Of a DNA stretch of 64,000 nucleotides, positions 51,905-60,645 are shown piece by piece; the first letter of the stretch is position 1, and the number at the start of each line of letters is the position of its first letter. The notes under the pieces were generated by a model, which was not told where the DNA came from, made no database searches, and worked only from the letters and a program-made list of their open reading frames with translations. The DNA is taken from contig NZ_JACHWM010000009.1 of assembly GCF_014191355.1 (NCBI RefSeq), forward strand, positions 124,001 through 188,000, written 5' to 3'. This DNA comes from Methylobacterium sp. R2-1 (lineage in GTDB: Bacteria > Pseudomonadota > Alphaproteobacteria > Rhizobiales > Beijerinckiaceae). The position numbers were made by a program, and so were the translations under genes.

Positions 51905-52494
51905 GTACACGACTTTTCCGAGTAACTCTCCGCGCGGAAGACGGCCGTCGACGTGAGGAGCTGCTTGCCGCCGGGCATCCGCTGGCCGGTATAGTCGAGG
52001 AATCGGAAGGGCCGCAGCATCGGCACGGCGGCGCGCAGGACGTGGACGGCACCGCCCGATGGGCAGTCGAACTGGCTGCCGAAGCCGGTGGCCCAATCGC
52101 CGCGACCGGCATCGTAGGCCGGTGCGATCTGCTTGATGGCGAAGGTGGTAGAGCGCACGAGATCGAACCGCATCTCGTCGCATTGATAGAATCGAAGGCC
52201 GGTGCCGCAGAGGAGGCCACGTAGCTGCTGCGCGACGTCGGCACCGCCCGCGTCTACCTGAAACGCTCCCGTCCGGATGGAGCGCGCCGCTCGCTGAACC
52301 GAGACGTCGAGTTGATGCTGGGCGAAGGCGAGGATCGAAGCCTCCATGATCACCAGCACCAAGACAAAGAGCGGCAGGATGACGAGTGAGAGCTCGACCG
52401 CGGCAATGCCGTCGACGTTACGAACGAACCGAGACCTCAGAAGACCTGATGCTGAAAAGTGCCGACAATGTTGGTTGGGCTGAGAGGGCTTCAA
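51901..52494 (-). CDS. TadE-like pilus protein
   Basis: The 197-residue protein has the TadE signature NVDGIAAVELSLVILPLFVL with a membrane helix (about 29-52) and AFAQHQLDVSVQRAARSIRT. Two Cys pairs in the periplasmic part (LLCGTGLRFYQCDE, DCPSGG, KSCT) could form disulfides. It is the first of three overlapping or adjacent tad-type genes. Confidence 0.82.
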   Translation of the reverse strand: MKPSQPNQHCRHFSASGLLRSRFVRNVDGIAAVELSLVILPLFVLVLVIMEASILAFAQHQLDVSVQRAARSIRTGAFQVDAGGADVAQQLRGLLCGTGLRFYQCDEMRFDLVRSTTFAIKQIAPAYDAGRGDWATGFGSQFDCPSGGAVHVLRAAVPMLRPFRFLDYTGQRMPGGKQLLTSTAVFRAESYSEKSCT

Positions 52495-53002
52495 GGGCTT
52501 GGTCTTTGTCGATGCCGCTTCCCCGCGGTCTCAGCACTGATGGAGTTTTCCCGATATGAGACGTACTCGCTTGAGCACGTTACAGCGGCGCGCCTTTATG
52601 CTCCGTGAATCCAATCGGAAAGACTTCGCCGTCTGGCATCGAAGCGCCCGTTCTGAAATTTGCAGGCGCAGGCGATCTTATCAAAAGTTTGCGAACGAAT
52701 TCGCTTGGGCAACGGCCTCAGTTAATGGAGTAAAAATTAAGTGATTTTTTCAAAAATGATTTTTATCGAACAAAATAGACAAATATCGATATCACGCGGA
52801 CATTCGTGGCGTGCTGCGCGCGTGAGGCCGTCAGCCTGATTCCTCGCCCCTGCACTGAACGGCCCTGAAATATGACGTTCGGCGGATCGCGCCTGTGGCG
52901 TGCTCGGACGGCGAAGCGGCAGCTCCGTTGGCTGTCGTCTGCTCTCGCGAGGCCGGCCGACCGGCAGCCTGATAATGCAGAGCGAGGGCGCGAACACGGG
53001 CC
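52495..53002. other. AT-rich intergenic region upstream of the tadE operon
   Basis: About 500 bp, with 52690-52800 strongly AT-rich (T- and A-runs around GATTTTTTCAAAAATGA). A 62-codon frame at 52556 lacks support. The region probably holds the tadE promoter and the end of the minus-strand SfnB-like operon; no clear intrinsic terminator is seen. Confidence 0.45.
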
Positions 53003-54265
53003 TCAGGGCCGATCCTCGCGCAGGTGCCCGATCTTCCATTGGAATGGCGGTTCAGTGCCGTTGACAGCGTAGTCGCCGACGACGCGATCCTTGAAGATGC
53101 GGGGGTTGTGCGAGGAAATCGTGCGCGCGTTACGCCAGTGGCGGTCCAGTGCGTGGCGGCGGCTCGTGGCCGAGGCGCCGAGCGCATCGAACAGGATCGT
53201 CCCGGCATCGAGGACGAGGCCGGTCAGCACGCTCTGGGCCTGTGCCAGCTCGATCTCCGCGGCGACGTTGATCGCGCGCGCTTCTGCCTCGGGGAGGCCG
53301 GCGATCCGCGCCTCGTAGGCGCGCTGCACCGCCTGCGCCGCCTGCCCATTGATTGCAACCGCCGCGTAGGCGAGGCCATGCACCCGACCCACCACCTGAA
53401 GCACCTGCGGATCGGCGCTGGGGCGCGCTCCGGCGGCGTGGGAATAGGTACGGTTACGCTCACGCACCGCGCGGGCCACTTCGCCCGCCGCTGCCCGGGC
53501 GATGCCGGTGAGAGTGGCGAGATGCACCGCCTGGAAGAAGGCCGGGCCGTAGGGAAAGCGGACCGCCGTCGGCAGCGGGTCGCCGACCGCAGGGGCGTCC
53601 TCGAACAGCGCGGTGCCGCTTGCGGTGAGCCGCTGGCCGAACCCGTCCCAATCGTCGAGGATCTCGACGCCCGGCGCCTTGGCCGGCACCACCACAGAGG
53701 TCTCTTCTCCCGCCTCGCCGGTGCCGACGACGTCGATCCAGTCGGCGAAGAGCGAGCCCGTGGTGTAGTATTTCTTCCCCGTCAGTCCCCAACGACTGCC
53801 GCTGCGGTGGATGCGGGTCTCGAAGGTCCCGACCGTGGCGGTCCCCGTCTCGGACCACGCGCCGCCGAACAGGTCGCCGGCCGCGAGGCGTGCGATCCAG
53901 TGCGTTCGGCGATCTCCCGCCGGGCCGCCGATGGTGTCCTCGGCGAAGCCGAAATGGTTGCGCAGGGCCTGCGGTAGGTTGGAATCGGCCTCAGCCAGTT
54001 CGGCCAGCAGTCCGAACAGATCGGGCAGGCTCGCGCCGAAGCCCCCCTCGTCCTCCGGCACCCGCAGGGCACCGAAACGGGCCTCCCGCAGCCAGCCGAT
54101 CGCTGCGTAGGGCAGATCGCGCTCCCGTTCGCGCGCGATCGCCCCCTCGCGGATGCGGGCGAAGATCGGCCGGAAGCGCGCGGCGAGGGCCTCGTAGCGC
54201 GAGCTCGGGGGCGTGCCCCAGGCGGCCCAAGGGGCGGCCCACCGGGTGGCGTCGGGTTCACTCAT
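53003..54265 (-). CDS. SfnB/DszC-like flavin-dependent oxidoreductase
   Basis: From ATG 54265 the 420-residue protein has an acyl-CoA-dehydrogenase fold: an N-terminal helical domain (REARFGALRVPEDEGGFGAS), a beta domain (GGAWSETGTATVGTF, GLTGKKYYTTGSLFADWIDV) and a C-terminal helical domain ending SSHNPRIFKDRVVGDYAVNG. The catalytic Glu of the dehydrogenases is not evident. Its nearest types are SfnB and DszC, which use reduced flavin and O2 on sulfur compounds. It is the last gene of an operon with a second flavin monooxygenase and an ABC importer. Confidence 0.82.
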   Translation of the reverse strand: MSEPDATRWAAPWAAWGTPPSSRYEALAARFRPIFARIREGAIARERERDLPYAAIGWLREARFGALRVPEDEGGFGASLPDLFGLLAELAEADSNLPQALRNHFGFAEDTIGGPAGDRRTHWIARLAAGDLFGGAWSETGTATVGTFETRIHRSGSRWGLTGKKYYTTGSLFADWIDVVGTGEAGEETSVVVPAKAPGVEILDDWDGFGQRLTASGTALFEDAPAVGDPLPTAVRFPYGPAFFQAVHLATLTGIARAAAGEVARAVRERNRTYSHAAGARPSADPQVLQVVGRVHGLAYAAVAINGQAAQAVQRAYEARIAGLPEAEARAINVAAEIELAQAQSVLTGLVLDAGTILFDALGASATSRRHALDRHWRNARTISSHNPRIFKDRVVGDYAVNGTEPPFQWKIGHLREDRP

Positions 54266-54297
54266 CGACTGTCTCGTTCGGTGTGGTGGCGAAGAAT

Positions 54298-55065
54298 TCA
54301 GTGCCGGGTTCCGGCCTCGGCGGTGCCGAGGTAGAGCGCGCCGAGCCTTCCGCTCGCGGCGAGTTCCAGGCTGGAGCCGGAGGCCACGACGCGCCCGCTC
54401 TCCAGCACGACGGCGCGGTGGGCGTGATCGAGCACGAGGTTGGCGCTCTGCTCGGCGACGAGCACGCTCACCCCCTCCTCGCGATTGAGCCGGGCGACGA
54501 TCTCGAAGATCTCGGCGACGATGATCGGCGCGAGTCCCATGGAGGGCTCGTCGAGCAGCAGCAGCGTCGGGCGGGTCATCAGGGCGCGCCCGATCGCTAC
54601 CATCTGCTGCTCGCCGCCCGACGTCAGGCCGGCTTTCGCCCCGCGCCGCTCCTTCAGGCGGGGAAACCACGCGTAGATCCGCTCGAGATCCTGCGCGAGT
54701 TGCCGCCGGCTCGGGCGGCGGAGGTAGCCGCCCGTCAGCAGATTTTCCTCCACCGTGAGCTGGCCGAAGACGTGGCGGCCCTCCAGCACTTGTACGATGC
54801 CGCGGGCGACGAGGTCGGCCGGGTCGAGGCGTCCGGTTGCCTCGCCCTGCCAGCGGATGGCGCCGCGCCGCAGGCTGCCGCGCTGCGCACCGAGCAGGTT
54901 CGAGATCGCCCGCAGGGTCGTGGTCTTGCCGGCTCCGTTGGGGCCGATCAGGGCGACGATCTCGCCCTTGGCCACGCTGAGCGACACATCGCGAAGCGCG
55001 AGGATCGAGACGCCGTAGACCGCCTCGATGGCCTCGACATCCAGGAAGGGAACGGGAGCACTCAT
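54298..55065 (-). CDS. ABC transporter ATP-binding protein, LivF type
   Basis: The 255-residue protein has Walker A GPNGAGKTT, signature-like LTSGGEQQMVAIGRALM and Walker B LLLLDEPSMGLAP, with the LivF-type C-terminus (LVLDHAHRAVVLESGRVV). Its ATG at 55065 overlaps the stop of the solute-binding protein gene. It should power import together with the LivG-type protein at 58408-59178. Confidence 0.92.
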   Translation of the reverse strand: MSAPVPFLDVEAIEAVYGVSILALRDVSLSVAKGEIVALIGPNGAGKTTTLRAISNLLGAQRGSLRRGAIRWQGEATGRLDPADLVARGIVQVLEGRHVFGQLTVEENLLTGGYLRRPSRRQLAQDLERIYAWFPRLKERRGAKAGLTSGGEQQMVAIGRALMTRPTLLLLDEPSMGLAPIIVAEIFEIVARLNREEGVSVLVAEQSANLVLDHAHRAVVLESGRVVASGSSLELAASGRLGALYLGTAEAGTRH

Positions 55066-56435
55066 TTCGCGCTCGCCTCCGCCGTGTCCTCGGAGCGGGG
55101 CGTGATGCCCTTCTCCCGTGCGTAGGCCGCGGCGCGCTCGTAGATCACCGGCAGGAGCAGCTCACGGTCGGACTTGACCCAGCCTTTGCTGACGATGTTC
55201 CACTTTGCGCCGTCCCATTGCAGCACCTTGCCGGCGCCGCCGCCCTCGTGGTCCTTGATGGAGAGGCGGAGCGGCTGGACGAGGCCGTCCGCGCCGAGTT
55301 CCTTCAGGCGGGCCTCGTCGAGGACGAGGTGTTCGAGGCCCCACTGCGTCTCCTCGCCGGTGAGGGGACGCTTGCCGAAGCGGGCTTGCGCGGTGCGGAT
55401 CGCCTCGACGGCGATGATCGTCTCGATGACACCGGAATTGTAGTAGACCGAGCCGAAGCTCTTGAGGTCCTTCAGGTCGCTTTTGCCCTGATCGACGATC
55501 GCCGCCTTGATCTTCTTCAGGATGCCGAACTCGGCCCCGGCGGGGAACGGGGTGATGGCAAGATATCCCTTGCCGACACTGCCGGCCGGGCGCACGTCTT
55601 CTTCCGAGCCCGACCAGATGCCGCCGATGATGTGATCGACGGGGAAACCGGTCTTGGCCGCGGTCTTGATCGCCACCGGGGTCATCACGCCCCAGCCGCG
55701 CAGAAATACCCAGTCCGGCTTGATCTGGCGGATGCGCGCCCACTGCGCCGACTGGTCGTTGCCGGGATGGGGTACCGCGATCTGGATGTTCTCGAAGCCG
55801 TAGGTCTTGGCAAGCAGGTCGAGCGGGACTTGCGTCTCCTTGCCGTAAGGAGAGTCGTGGTAGACGGTCGCGATCTTGAGACCCTTGAGCTTGTCCTTAC
55901 CCCCGACCTGCTCGGCGATGTAGTTGATCGCCGAGGATGCCTCGCTCCAGAAGCTGAACAGCACGGTGAAGCTGTAGGGGAAGACGCGCCCGTCGATCGC
56001 CTCGGTGCGGCCATAGCCGGTGGTGAGCAGCGGGATCTTGTCGGCGGCGGACTTTTCCGTGAGCGCCTTCGTGATCGGGTCGCCGTGCGGCAGGAACAGC
56101 GGCACGGGCGAGCCGTCACGGCCACCCTTCAGCCGCTCGTAGCACTCGACGCCCTTCTCGACCGCCCACTCGGTCTCGCACTCCTCCCAGGTCAGCTTGA
56201 CGCCGTTGATGCCGCCTTCGACCTCGTTGAGGTAGCGCAGGTAGTCGATGGTCCCGCCCCAGACCGGCGTGCCGGACGAGGCGTAGGCGCCGACCCGGTA
56301 GGTCGCGAGGGGGATGTACTGCTTGGCCGCTGGAGCGCCTGCTTCTTGCGCGAAGGCGGCAGAGGGGAGGCTGAAGGGAGCAGTCAGACTTGCGGCGAGG
56401 GCAGCGGCGCCCAGGACGCGGGACAGGCGTGACAT
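55062..56435 (-). CDS. ABC transporter solute-binding protein, branched-chain amino-acid type
   Basis: From ATG 56435 the 457-residue protein has a signal peptide (about 1-28, ending SAAFAQ) and a type I periplasmic binding fold of the Peripla_BP_6 kind (YRVGAYASSGTPVWGGTIDY, KIPLLTTGYGRTEAIDGRVF, IATVYHDSPYGKE, WARIRQIKPDWVFLRGWGV). It is longer than LivK. The operon context with two flavin monooxygenases suggests that the ligand is not an amino acid but an organosulfur or similar compound. This is inferred. Confidence 0.88.
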   Translation of the reverse strand: MSRLSRVLGAAALAASLTAPFSLPSAAFAQEAGAPAAKQYIPLATYRVGAYASSGTPVWGGTIDYLRYLNEVEGGINGVKLTWEECETEWAVEKGVECYERLKGGRDGSPVPLFLPHGDPITKALTEKSAADKIPLLTTGYGRTEAIDGRVFPYSFTVLFSFWSEASSAINYIAEQVGGKDKLKGLKIATVYHDSPYGKETQVPLDLLAKTYGFENIQIAVPHPGNDQSAQWARIRQIKPDWVFLRGWGVMTPVAIKTAAKTGFPVDHIIGGIWSGSEEDVRPAGSVGKGYLAITPFPAGAEFGILKKIKAAIVDQGKSDLKDLKSFGSVYYNSGVIETIIAVEAIRTAQARFGKRPLTGEETQWGLEHLVLDEARLKELGADGLVQPLRLSIKDHEGGGAGKVLQWDGAKWNIVSKGWVKSDRELLLPVIYERAAAYAREKGITPRSEDTAEASAK

Positions 56436-56467
56436 CGGTCGTTTCTCCGGGAGAGCGATGAAGAAGA

Positions 56468-57511
56468 TCAGCGGGCGGGGTGGCGCAGGCGGCCGAGCAG
56501 CGCGGCCAGCCCGTTCGGCTCCTTGATCAGGAAGCCGATGATGAGCGCGCCGAAGAGGATGCGCTGGAGGTTCGAGATCTGGCCGCCATCGAGGCTGCCG
56601 CCGAGCAGGGCGTTCGACAGGTGCGTCAGCAGGATCGGCGTCAGCACGATGAAGGCCGCACCGATGAAGCTGCCGGACAGGCTGCTCAAGCCGCCGATGA
56701 TGATGATGAACATCGCCTGGAACGAGCGGTCGAGATCGAAGCTGCGGGCATCGACCGTACCGAGATAGGCAAACGCCCACAGAGCGCCCGCCACACCGCT
56801 CACCGCGGCCCCGACGAAGAAGGCCGAGAGCTTGGCCCGCGCCACGGGCACGCCGATGACGGCCGCCGCGGTCTCGCCGTCGCGCACCGCCCGCCAGTTG
56901 CGGCCGGTCTGGCTTCCGACGAGGCGCCATGCCAGGACCATGACGACGGAGACGCTGGTCAGCGTCAAGGCGTAGCGTCCGGCCGGGCTCGACAGGTCGT
57001 AGCCGAGGAACACGAGCCGCGGGGCCGAGATCGCGCTGGACGAGGCGTAGTTCGAGAACCAGCCGACCTGATTGAAGACCCACTCGATCAGGAACTGCGC
57101 CGCCAGCGTCGGCGCGATCAGGTAGAAGCCCTTGATGCGCAGGCTCGGCAGGCCGACGACGAGGCCGACCGCCCCGGCGATGAGCCCCCCGCCCGCGAGG
57201 CTGACCGGCAGCGGCAGTTCGGGCAGGCGCAGCAGCAGGTTGTAGGTGGCGTAGGCCCCCACCGCCATGAAGGCGCCGGTGCCGAGCGAGGCTTGGCCCG
57301 CATAGCCCATGGTCAGGTTCAGGCCGAGCCCGGCCAGAGCCATGATCAGGAACGGGATCAGGATCGCGTTGTACCAGTAATCGGTGGCGGTGAGCGGGAT
57401 CGCCACGAACGCGACCGCGAGCAGAAGGGCGAGGCCGGCGGCGCGCACGGGAAGAGCGGGCAGCACGGGGCGCCGGACGGGCGCGAGGGCGGCAGCGAGG
57501 GCAGGAGGCAT
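56468..57511 (-). CDS. ABC transporter permease, LivM type
   Basis: The 347-residue protein has about nine hydrophobic helices and the LivM hallmark LGLNLTMGYAGQASLGTGAF followed by MAVGAYATY. The inner coupling region (SRAVRDGETAAAVIGV-like, here WRAVRDGETAAAVIGVPVAR) contacts the ATPase. It begins 4 bp after the LivH-type gene. Confidence 0.92.
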   Translation of the reverse strand: MPPALAAALAPVRRPVLPALPVRAAGLALLLAVAFVAIPLTATDYWYNAILIPFLIMALAGLGLNLTMGYAGQASLGTGAFMAVGAYATYNLLLRLPELPLPVSLAGGGLIAGAVGLVVGLPSLRIKGFYLIAPTLAAQFLIEWVFNQVGWFSNYASSSAISAPRLVFLGYDLSSPAGRYALTLTSVSVVMVLAWRLVGSQTGRNWRAVRDGETAAAVIGVPVARAKLSAFFVGAAVSGVAGALWAFAYLGTVDARSFDLDRSFQAMFIIIIGGLSSLSGSFIGAAFIVLTPILLTHLSNALLGGSLDGGQISNLQRILFGALIIGFLIKEPNGLAALLGRLRHPAR

Positions 57512-57515
57512 CGGG

Positions 57516-58397
57516 TCAGACTCTCTCGATGGCGCGTTCGCCGAACAGTCCGGCCGGGCGCACCAGCAGGAAGGCGACGGCGAGCCCGTAGGCGAACCAG
57601 GTGGAGACGGAGCCGCCGAGCAGCGGCCCGAGATAGATCTCGGCGAGCGCGTCGGCTGCGCCGACGATGAGGCCGCCGACGACGGCGCCGGTGATCGAGG
57701 TGAAGCCGCCGATGATCAGCACCGGGAGCGCCTTCAGCACCACGAAGGTGAGGGAGAACTGCACCCCCTGGCGCGCGCCCCAGAGCAGGCCCGCCACCAG
57801 AGCCACGAAGCCCGCCACCGCCCAGACCGTGGCCCAGAGCACGGGGAGCCGGATGCCGATGGAGAGCGCCGCCTGCGGATCGTCGGCCACCGCTCGCAGC
57901 GAGACGCCGATTCGGGTGCGCTCGAAGAACAGCCACAGGGCGATCACCAGGGCGCCGGCGCTCGCCGCCGCCACGAGATCGAAGGAGCTGAGCTGGATCG
58001 GGCCGATCGCCACCGGCAGGTCGCTGATGCCGAGGTCGAGTTCGTGGACGCTGGCGCCCATCACGAACTGCGAGCCGCCCTCGATGATGTAGGACAGGCC
58101 GAGGGTCGCCATGAATAGCGTGATCTGCGAGCGGTTCACGAGCGGCCGCAGCACCACCCGTTCGACGGCGACCGCCAGCGTCACCATGATCGCCAGCGTG
58201 ATCAGTCCGGCGAGCCAGAACGGCACATCGCGTTCGGTGAGCGTCACGAAGGTGAGCGCGGCGCAGAGCACCATCGCCCCTTGCGCGAAGTTGAACACGC
58301 CCGACGCCTTGTAGATCAGCACGAAGCCGATCGCGACGAGGGCATACATCACGCCGGCGAGCAGACCGCCCGCGAGCGTCTCCAGAAAGAAGCTCAT
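57516..58397 (-). CDS. ABC transporter permease, LivH type
   Basis: The 293-residue protein has about eight hydrophobic helices and the LivH pattern LLAGVMYALVAIGFVLIYKA, GVFNFAQGAMV, and the coupling segment RIGVSLRAVADDPQAALSIG. It begins 10 bp after the LivG-type gene in the same operon. Confidence 0.92.
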   Translation of the reverse strand: MSFFLETLAGGLLAGVMYALVAIGFVLIYKASGVFNFAQGAMVLCAALTFVTLTERDVPFWLAGLITLAIMVTLAVAVERVVLRPLVNRSQITLFMATLGLSYIIEGGSQFVMGASVHELDLGISDLPVAIGPIQLSSFDLVAAASAGALVIALWLFFERTRIGVSLRAVADDPQAALSIGIRLPVLWATVWAVAGFVALVAGLLWGARQGVQFSLTFVVLKALPVLIIGGFTSITGAVVGGLIVGAADALAEIYLGPLLGGSVSTWFAYGLAVAFLLVRPAGLFGERAIERV

Positions 58398-58407
58398 GGG
58401 TCTGTCC

Positions 58408-59178
58408 TCAATGCGGCTTGCCGAGATAGGCCGCGATCACGGCCGGGTCTTTGCGCACGGCGTCCGGCGGGCCGTCGCCAACCTTGCGGCCGTAATCGAG
58501 CACCACGACGTGGTCGGACAGGCTCATGACGACGCCGATGTCGTGCTCGATCAGCACGATGGTGGTGCCGAACTCATCGCGCGCCGCCGCGATGAAGCGG
58601 GCCATAGCGCGCTTCTCCTCGCCGTTCATGCCGGCCATCGGCTCGTCGAGCAGCAGTAGCGTGGGCCGCGCCACCAGGGCGCGGGCGAGATCGACCCGCT
58701 TCTGGATGCCGTAGGGGAGCGTCGCGACGATGCGGTCGCGGTAGGCTTTCAGTTCGAGGAAACTCAGCGTCTCGTCCGCCGCCTCGCGGAAGCGGCGCGT
58801 CTCGGCGGCATCGCGCGGGAGACCGAGCGCGTGCTCGATCAGGGTGGTGCGGCTGTGTCGCGCGAGCCCGGCCAGCACGTTATCGAGGACGCTGAGGCCC
58901 GAGAACAGGGCGGCGTGCTGGAAGGTGCGCCCGATCCCGCGCTGGGCCGCAGCACCCGGCCGGATCGAGCGCAGGCGCTTCCCCTCGAAGGAGACATGGC
59001 CGGCATCGGCCCGGTAGACGCCGTTGAGGATGTTGAGAGCCGAGGACTTGCCCGCCCCGTTCGGGCCGATGAGGGCGCAGATCTCGCCGCGCTCGACCGA
59101 GAAGCTTAAAGCATTGATCGCCTTGAGGCCCTTGAACGAAAGGGAGACGTCGGAGAGTTCGAGGATCGGGTCGGCCAT
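58408..59178 (-). CDS. ABC transporter ATP-binding protein, LivG type
   Basis: ATG 59178 gives 256 residues with Walker A GPNGAGKSS, the Q-loop in GIGRTFQHAALF, a degenerate signature (LPYGIQKRVDLARALVARP), Walker B LLLLDEPMAGMN and the LivG-type extra C-terminal segment with VLIEHDIGVVMSLSDHVVVL. It pairs with the LivF-type protein. Confidence 0.92.
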   Translation of the reverse strand: MADPILELSDVSLSFKGLKAINALSFSVERGEICALIGPNGAGKSSALNILNGVYRADAGHVSFEGKRLRSIRPGAAAQRGIGRTFQHAALFSGLSVLDNVLAGLARHSRTTLIEHALGLPRDAAETRRFREAADETLSFLELKAYRDRIVATLPYGIQKRVDLARALVARPTLLLLDEPMAGMNGEEKRAMARFIAAARDEFGTTIVLIEHDIGVVMSLSDHVVVLDYGRKVGDGPPDAVRKDPAVIAAYLGKPH

Positions 59179-59183
59179 GCCCC

Positions 59184-60587
59184 TCACTCCGCCGCTTCGA
59201 GACGGTTGGCCTCGCGCGCCTTCACCGCCTCGATGTCGCGGTAGCCGTGAGCCGGGTGCGTCTCCGGCAGGAGGGGGCCTCGTCCGAACAGCTTTTCGCG
59301 CAAGGTTCCTGGGCGGTAAGCCTTTGGGTAAACACCACGGCGCTGGAGTTCGGGCACCAGTAGGTTGACCGTGTCCTCGAAGGTCTCCGGCGTCACCGCG
59401 TAGGCGAGGTTGAAGCCGTCGACGTCCGTCTCCTCGACCCATTCCTGGAGGATGTCGGCCACTGTCGCGGCCGAGCCGACGAAGACCGGACCGATCCCGC
59501 CGATGCCGCCCCAGCGGGCGAGTTCGGCGATCGACCATGGTTTCTCGGGCGAAGAAAAGCTCTCGACCATCGAGACGATGGCGTTGGTCTCGACTTTTCT
59601 GACGAGATCGGTCGGCGCGTACTGGCCGAAATCGATCCCGCTCCAGCCCGACATGAACACCAGTGCGCCGTCATAGGAGGTATAGGATTGGTATTCCTCG
59701 AACTTCTTCTGCGCGGCCTCGTCGGTCTCGGCGACGATGATGGTTGTGAGGTTGTAGATCAGCACGTCGCGGGCCGAGCGGCCGGCGGCGACGGCCTTCG
59801 CTCGGACATCGGCGACATAGGCCTTGAGCATGGATTTGAGCGGCGCGCCGACAAAGACGCACTCGGCATGGCCCGCCGCGAAGGCTTTGCCGGGGCCGGA
59901 GGCGCCGGCTTGGTAGAGCACCGGCGTGCGCTGGGGCGAAGGCTCGCAGAGATGGTAGCCCGGCACGGTGAAGTGCCGGCCGCGATGGTCGATCTCGTGC
60001 ACCTTGGACGGATCGGTGAAGATCCGCCGTTCGCGGTCGCGCAGGACCGCGCCGTCTTCCCAGCTTCCCTCGAACAGCTTGTAGAGCACTTCGACGTATT
60101 CGGCGGCGACCTCGTAACGGTTGTCGTGGCGCCCCAGACCCGTCTGGCCGACGTTCTTGGCCCCGCTCTCCAGATACGAGGTGACGATGTTCCAGCCGAC
60201 GCGGCCTTTGGTGTGGTGGTCAGCGGTCGAGAGGCGGCGGGCGAAGGTGTAGGGGTGCTCGAACGAGGTCGAGGCGGTGATGCCGATGCCGAGATGCTCG
60301 GTGGCGAGCGCGATCGGGGCGGCGAGTTGAAGCGGATCGTTGACCGGGATCTGCGCCGCCTGGTGCAGCGCGTGCCAGTTCGAGCCCTTGTAGACGTCAT
60401 AGTAGCCGACGACGTCGGCGATGAAGATCCCGTCGAAGATCCCCCGCTCCAGGGTGCGGGCGAGGTCCTGCCAGTATTCGAGGTCCTTGTACTGCCACGA
60501 GCGGTCGCGCGGATGGGCCCACAGGCCCGGCGACTGGTGGCCGACGCAGTTCATGTCGAAGGCGTTGAAGCGGATGGGGCGCGTCAT
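59184..60587 (-). CDS. NtaA/SnaA/DszA-type flavin-dependent monooxygenase
   Basis: The 467-residue protein belongs to the bacterial luciferase-like class: IRFNAFDMNCVGHQSPGLWA, GIFDGIFIADVVGYYDVYKG, GIGITASTSFEHPYTFARRL, GWNIVTSYLESGAKNVGQTG, HDNRYEVAAEYVEVLYKLFE, PVLYQAGASGPGKAFAAGHA. These blocks are those of NtaA, SnaA and DszA, which use FMNH2 from a separate reductase to oxidise sulfones, chelators or similar compounds. No reductase is in the window. It heads the ABC-transporter operon. Confidence 0.9.
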   Translation of the reverse strand: MTRPIRFNAFDMNCVGHQSPGLWAHPRDRSWQYKDLEYWQDLARTLERGIFDGIFIADVVGYYDVYKGSNWHALHQAAQIPVNDPLQLAAPIALATEHLGIGITASTSFEHPYTFARRLSTADHHTKGRVGWNIVTSYLESGAKNVGQTGLGRHDNRYEVAAEYVEVLYKLFEGSWEDGAVLRDRERRIFTDPSKVHEIDHRGRHFTVPGYHLCEPSPQRTPVLYQAGASGPGKAFAAGHAECVFVGAPLKSMLKAYVADVRAKAVAAGRSARDVLIYNLTTIIVAETDEAAQKKFEEYQSYTSYDGALVFMSGWSGIDFGQYAPTDLVRKVETNAIVSMVESFSSPEKPWSIAELARWGGIGGIGPVFVGSAATVADILQEWVEETDVDGFNLAYAVTPETFEDTVNLLVPELQRRGVYPKAYRPGTLREKLFGRGPLLPETHPAHGYRDIEAVKAREANRLEAAE

Positions 60588-60645
60588 GAGGCTTCGTCCG
60601 TTGAGGGGGAGCGGCGGGCGGCGCGGCGGGAATGCTTGGCGGGGC

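Noticed and set aside
52556..52744. A 62-codon plus-strand gene in the AT-rich gap
   Set aside because: Basic, low-complexity product with no start signal and no family.
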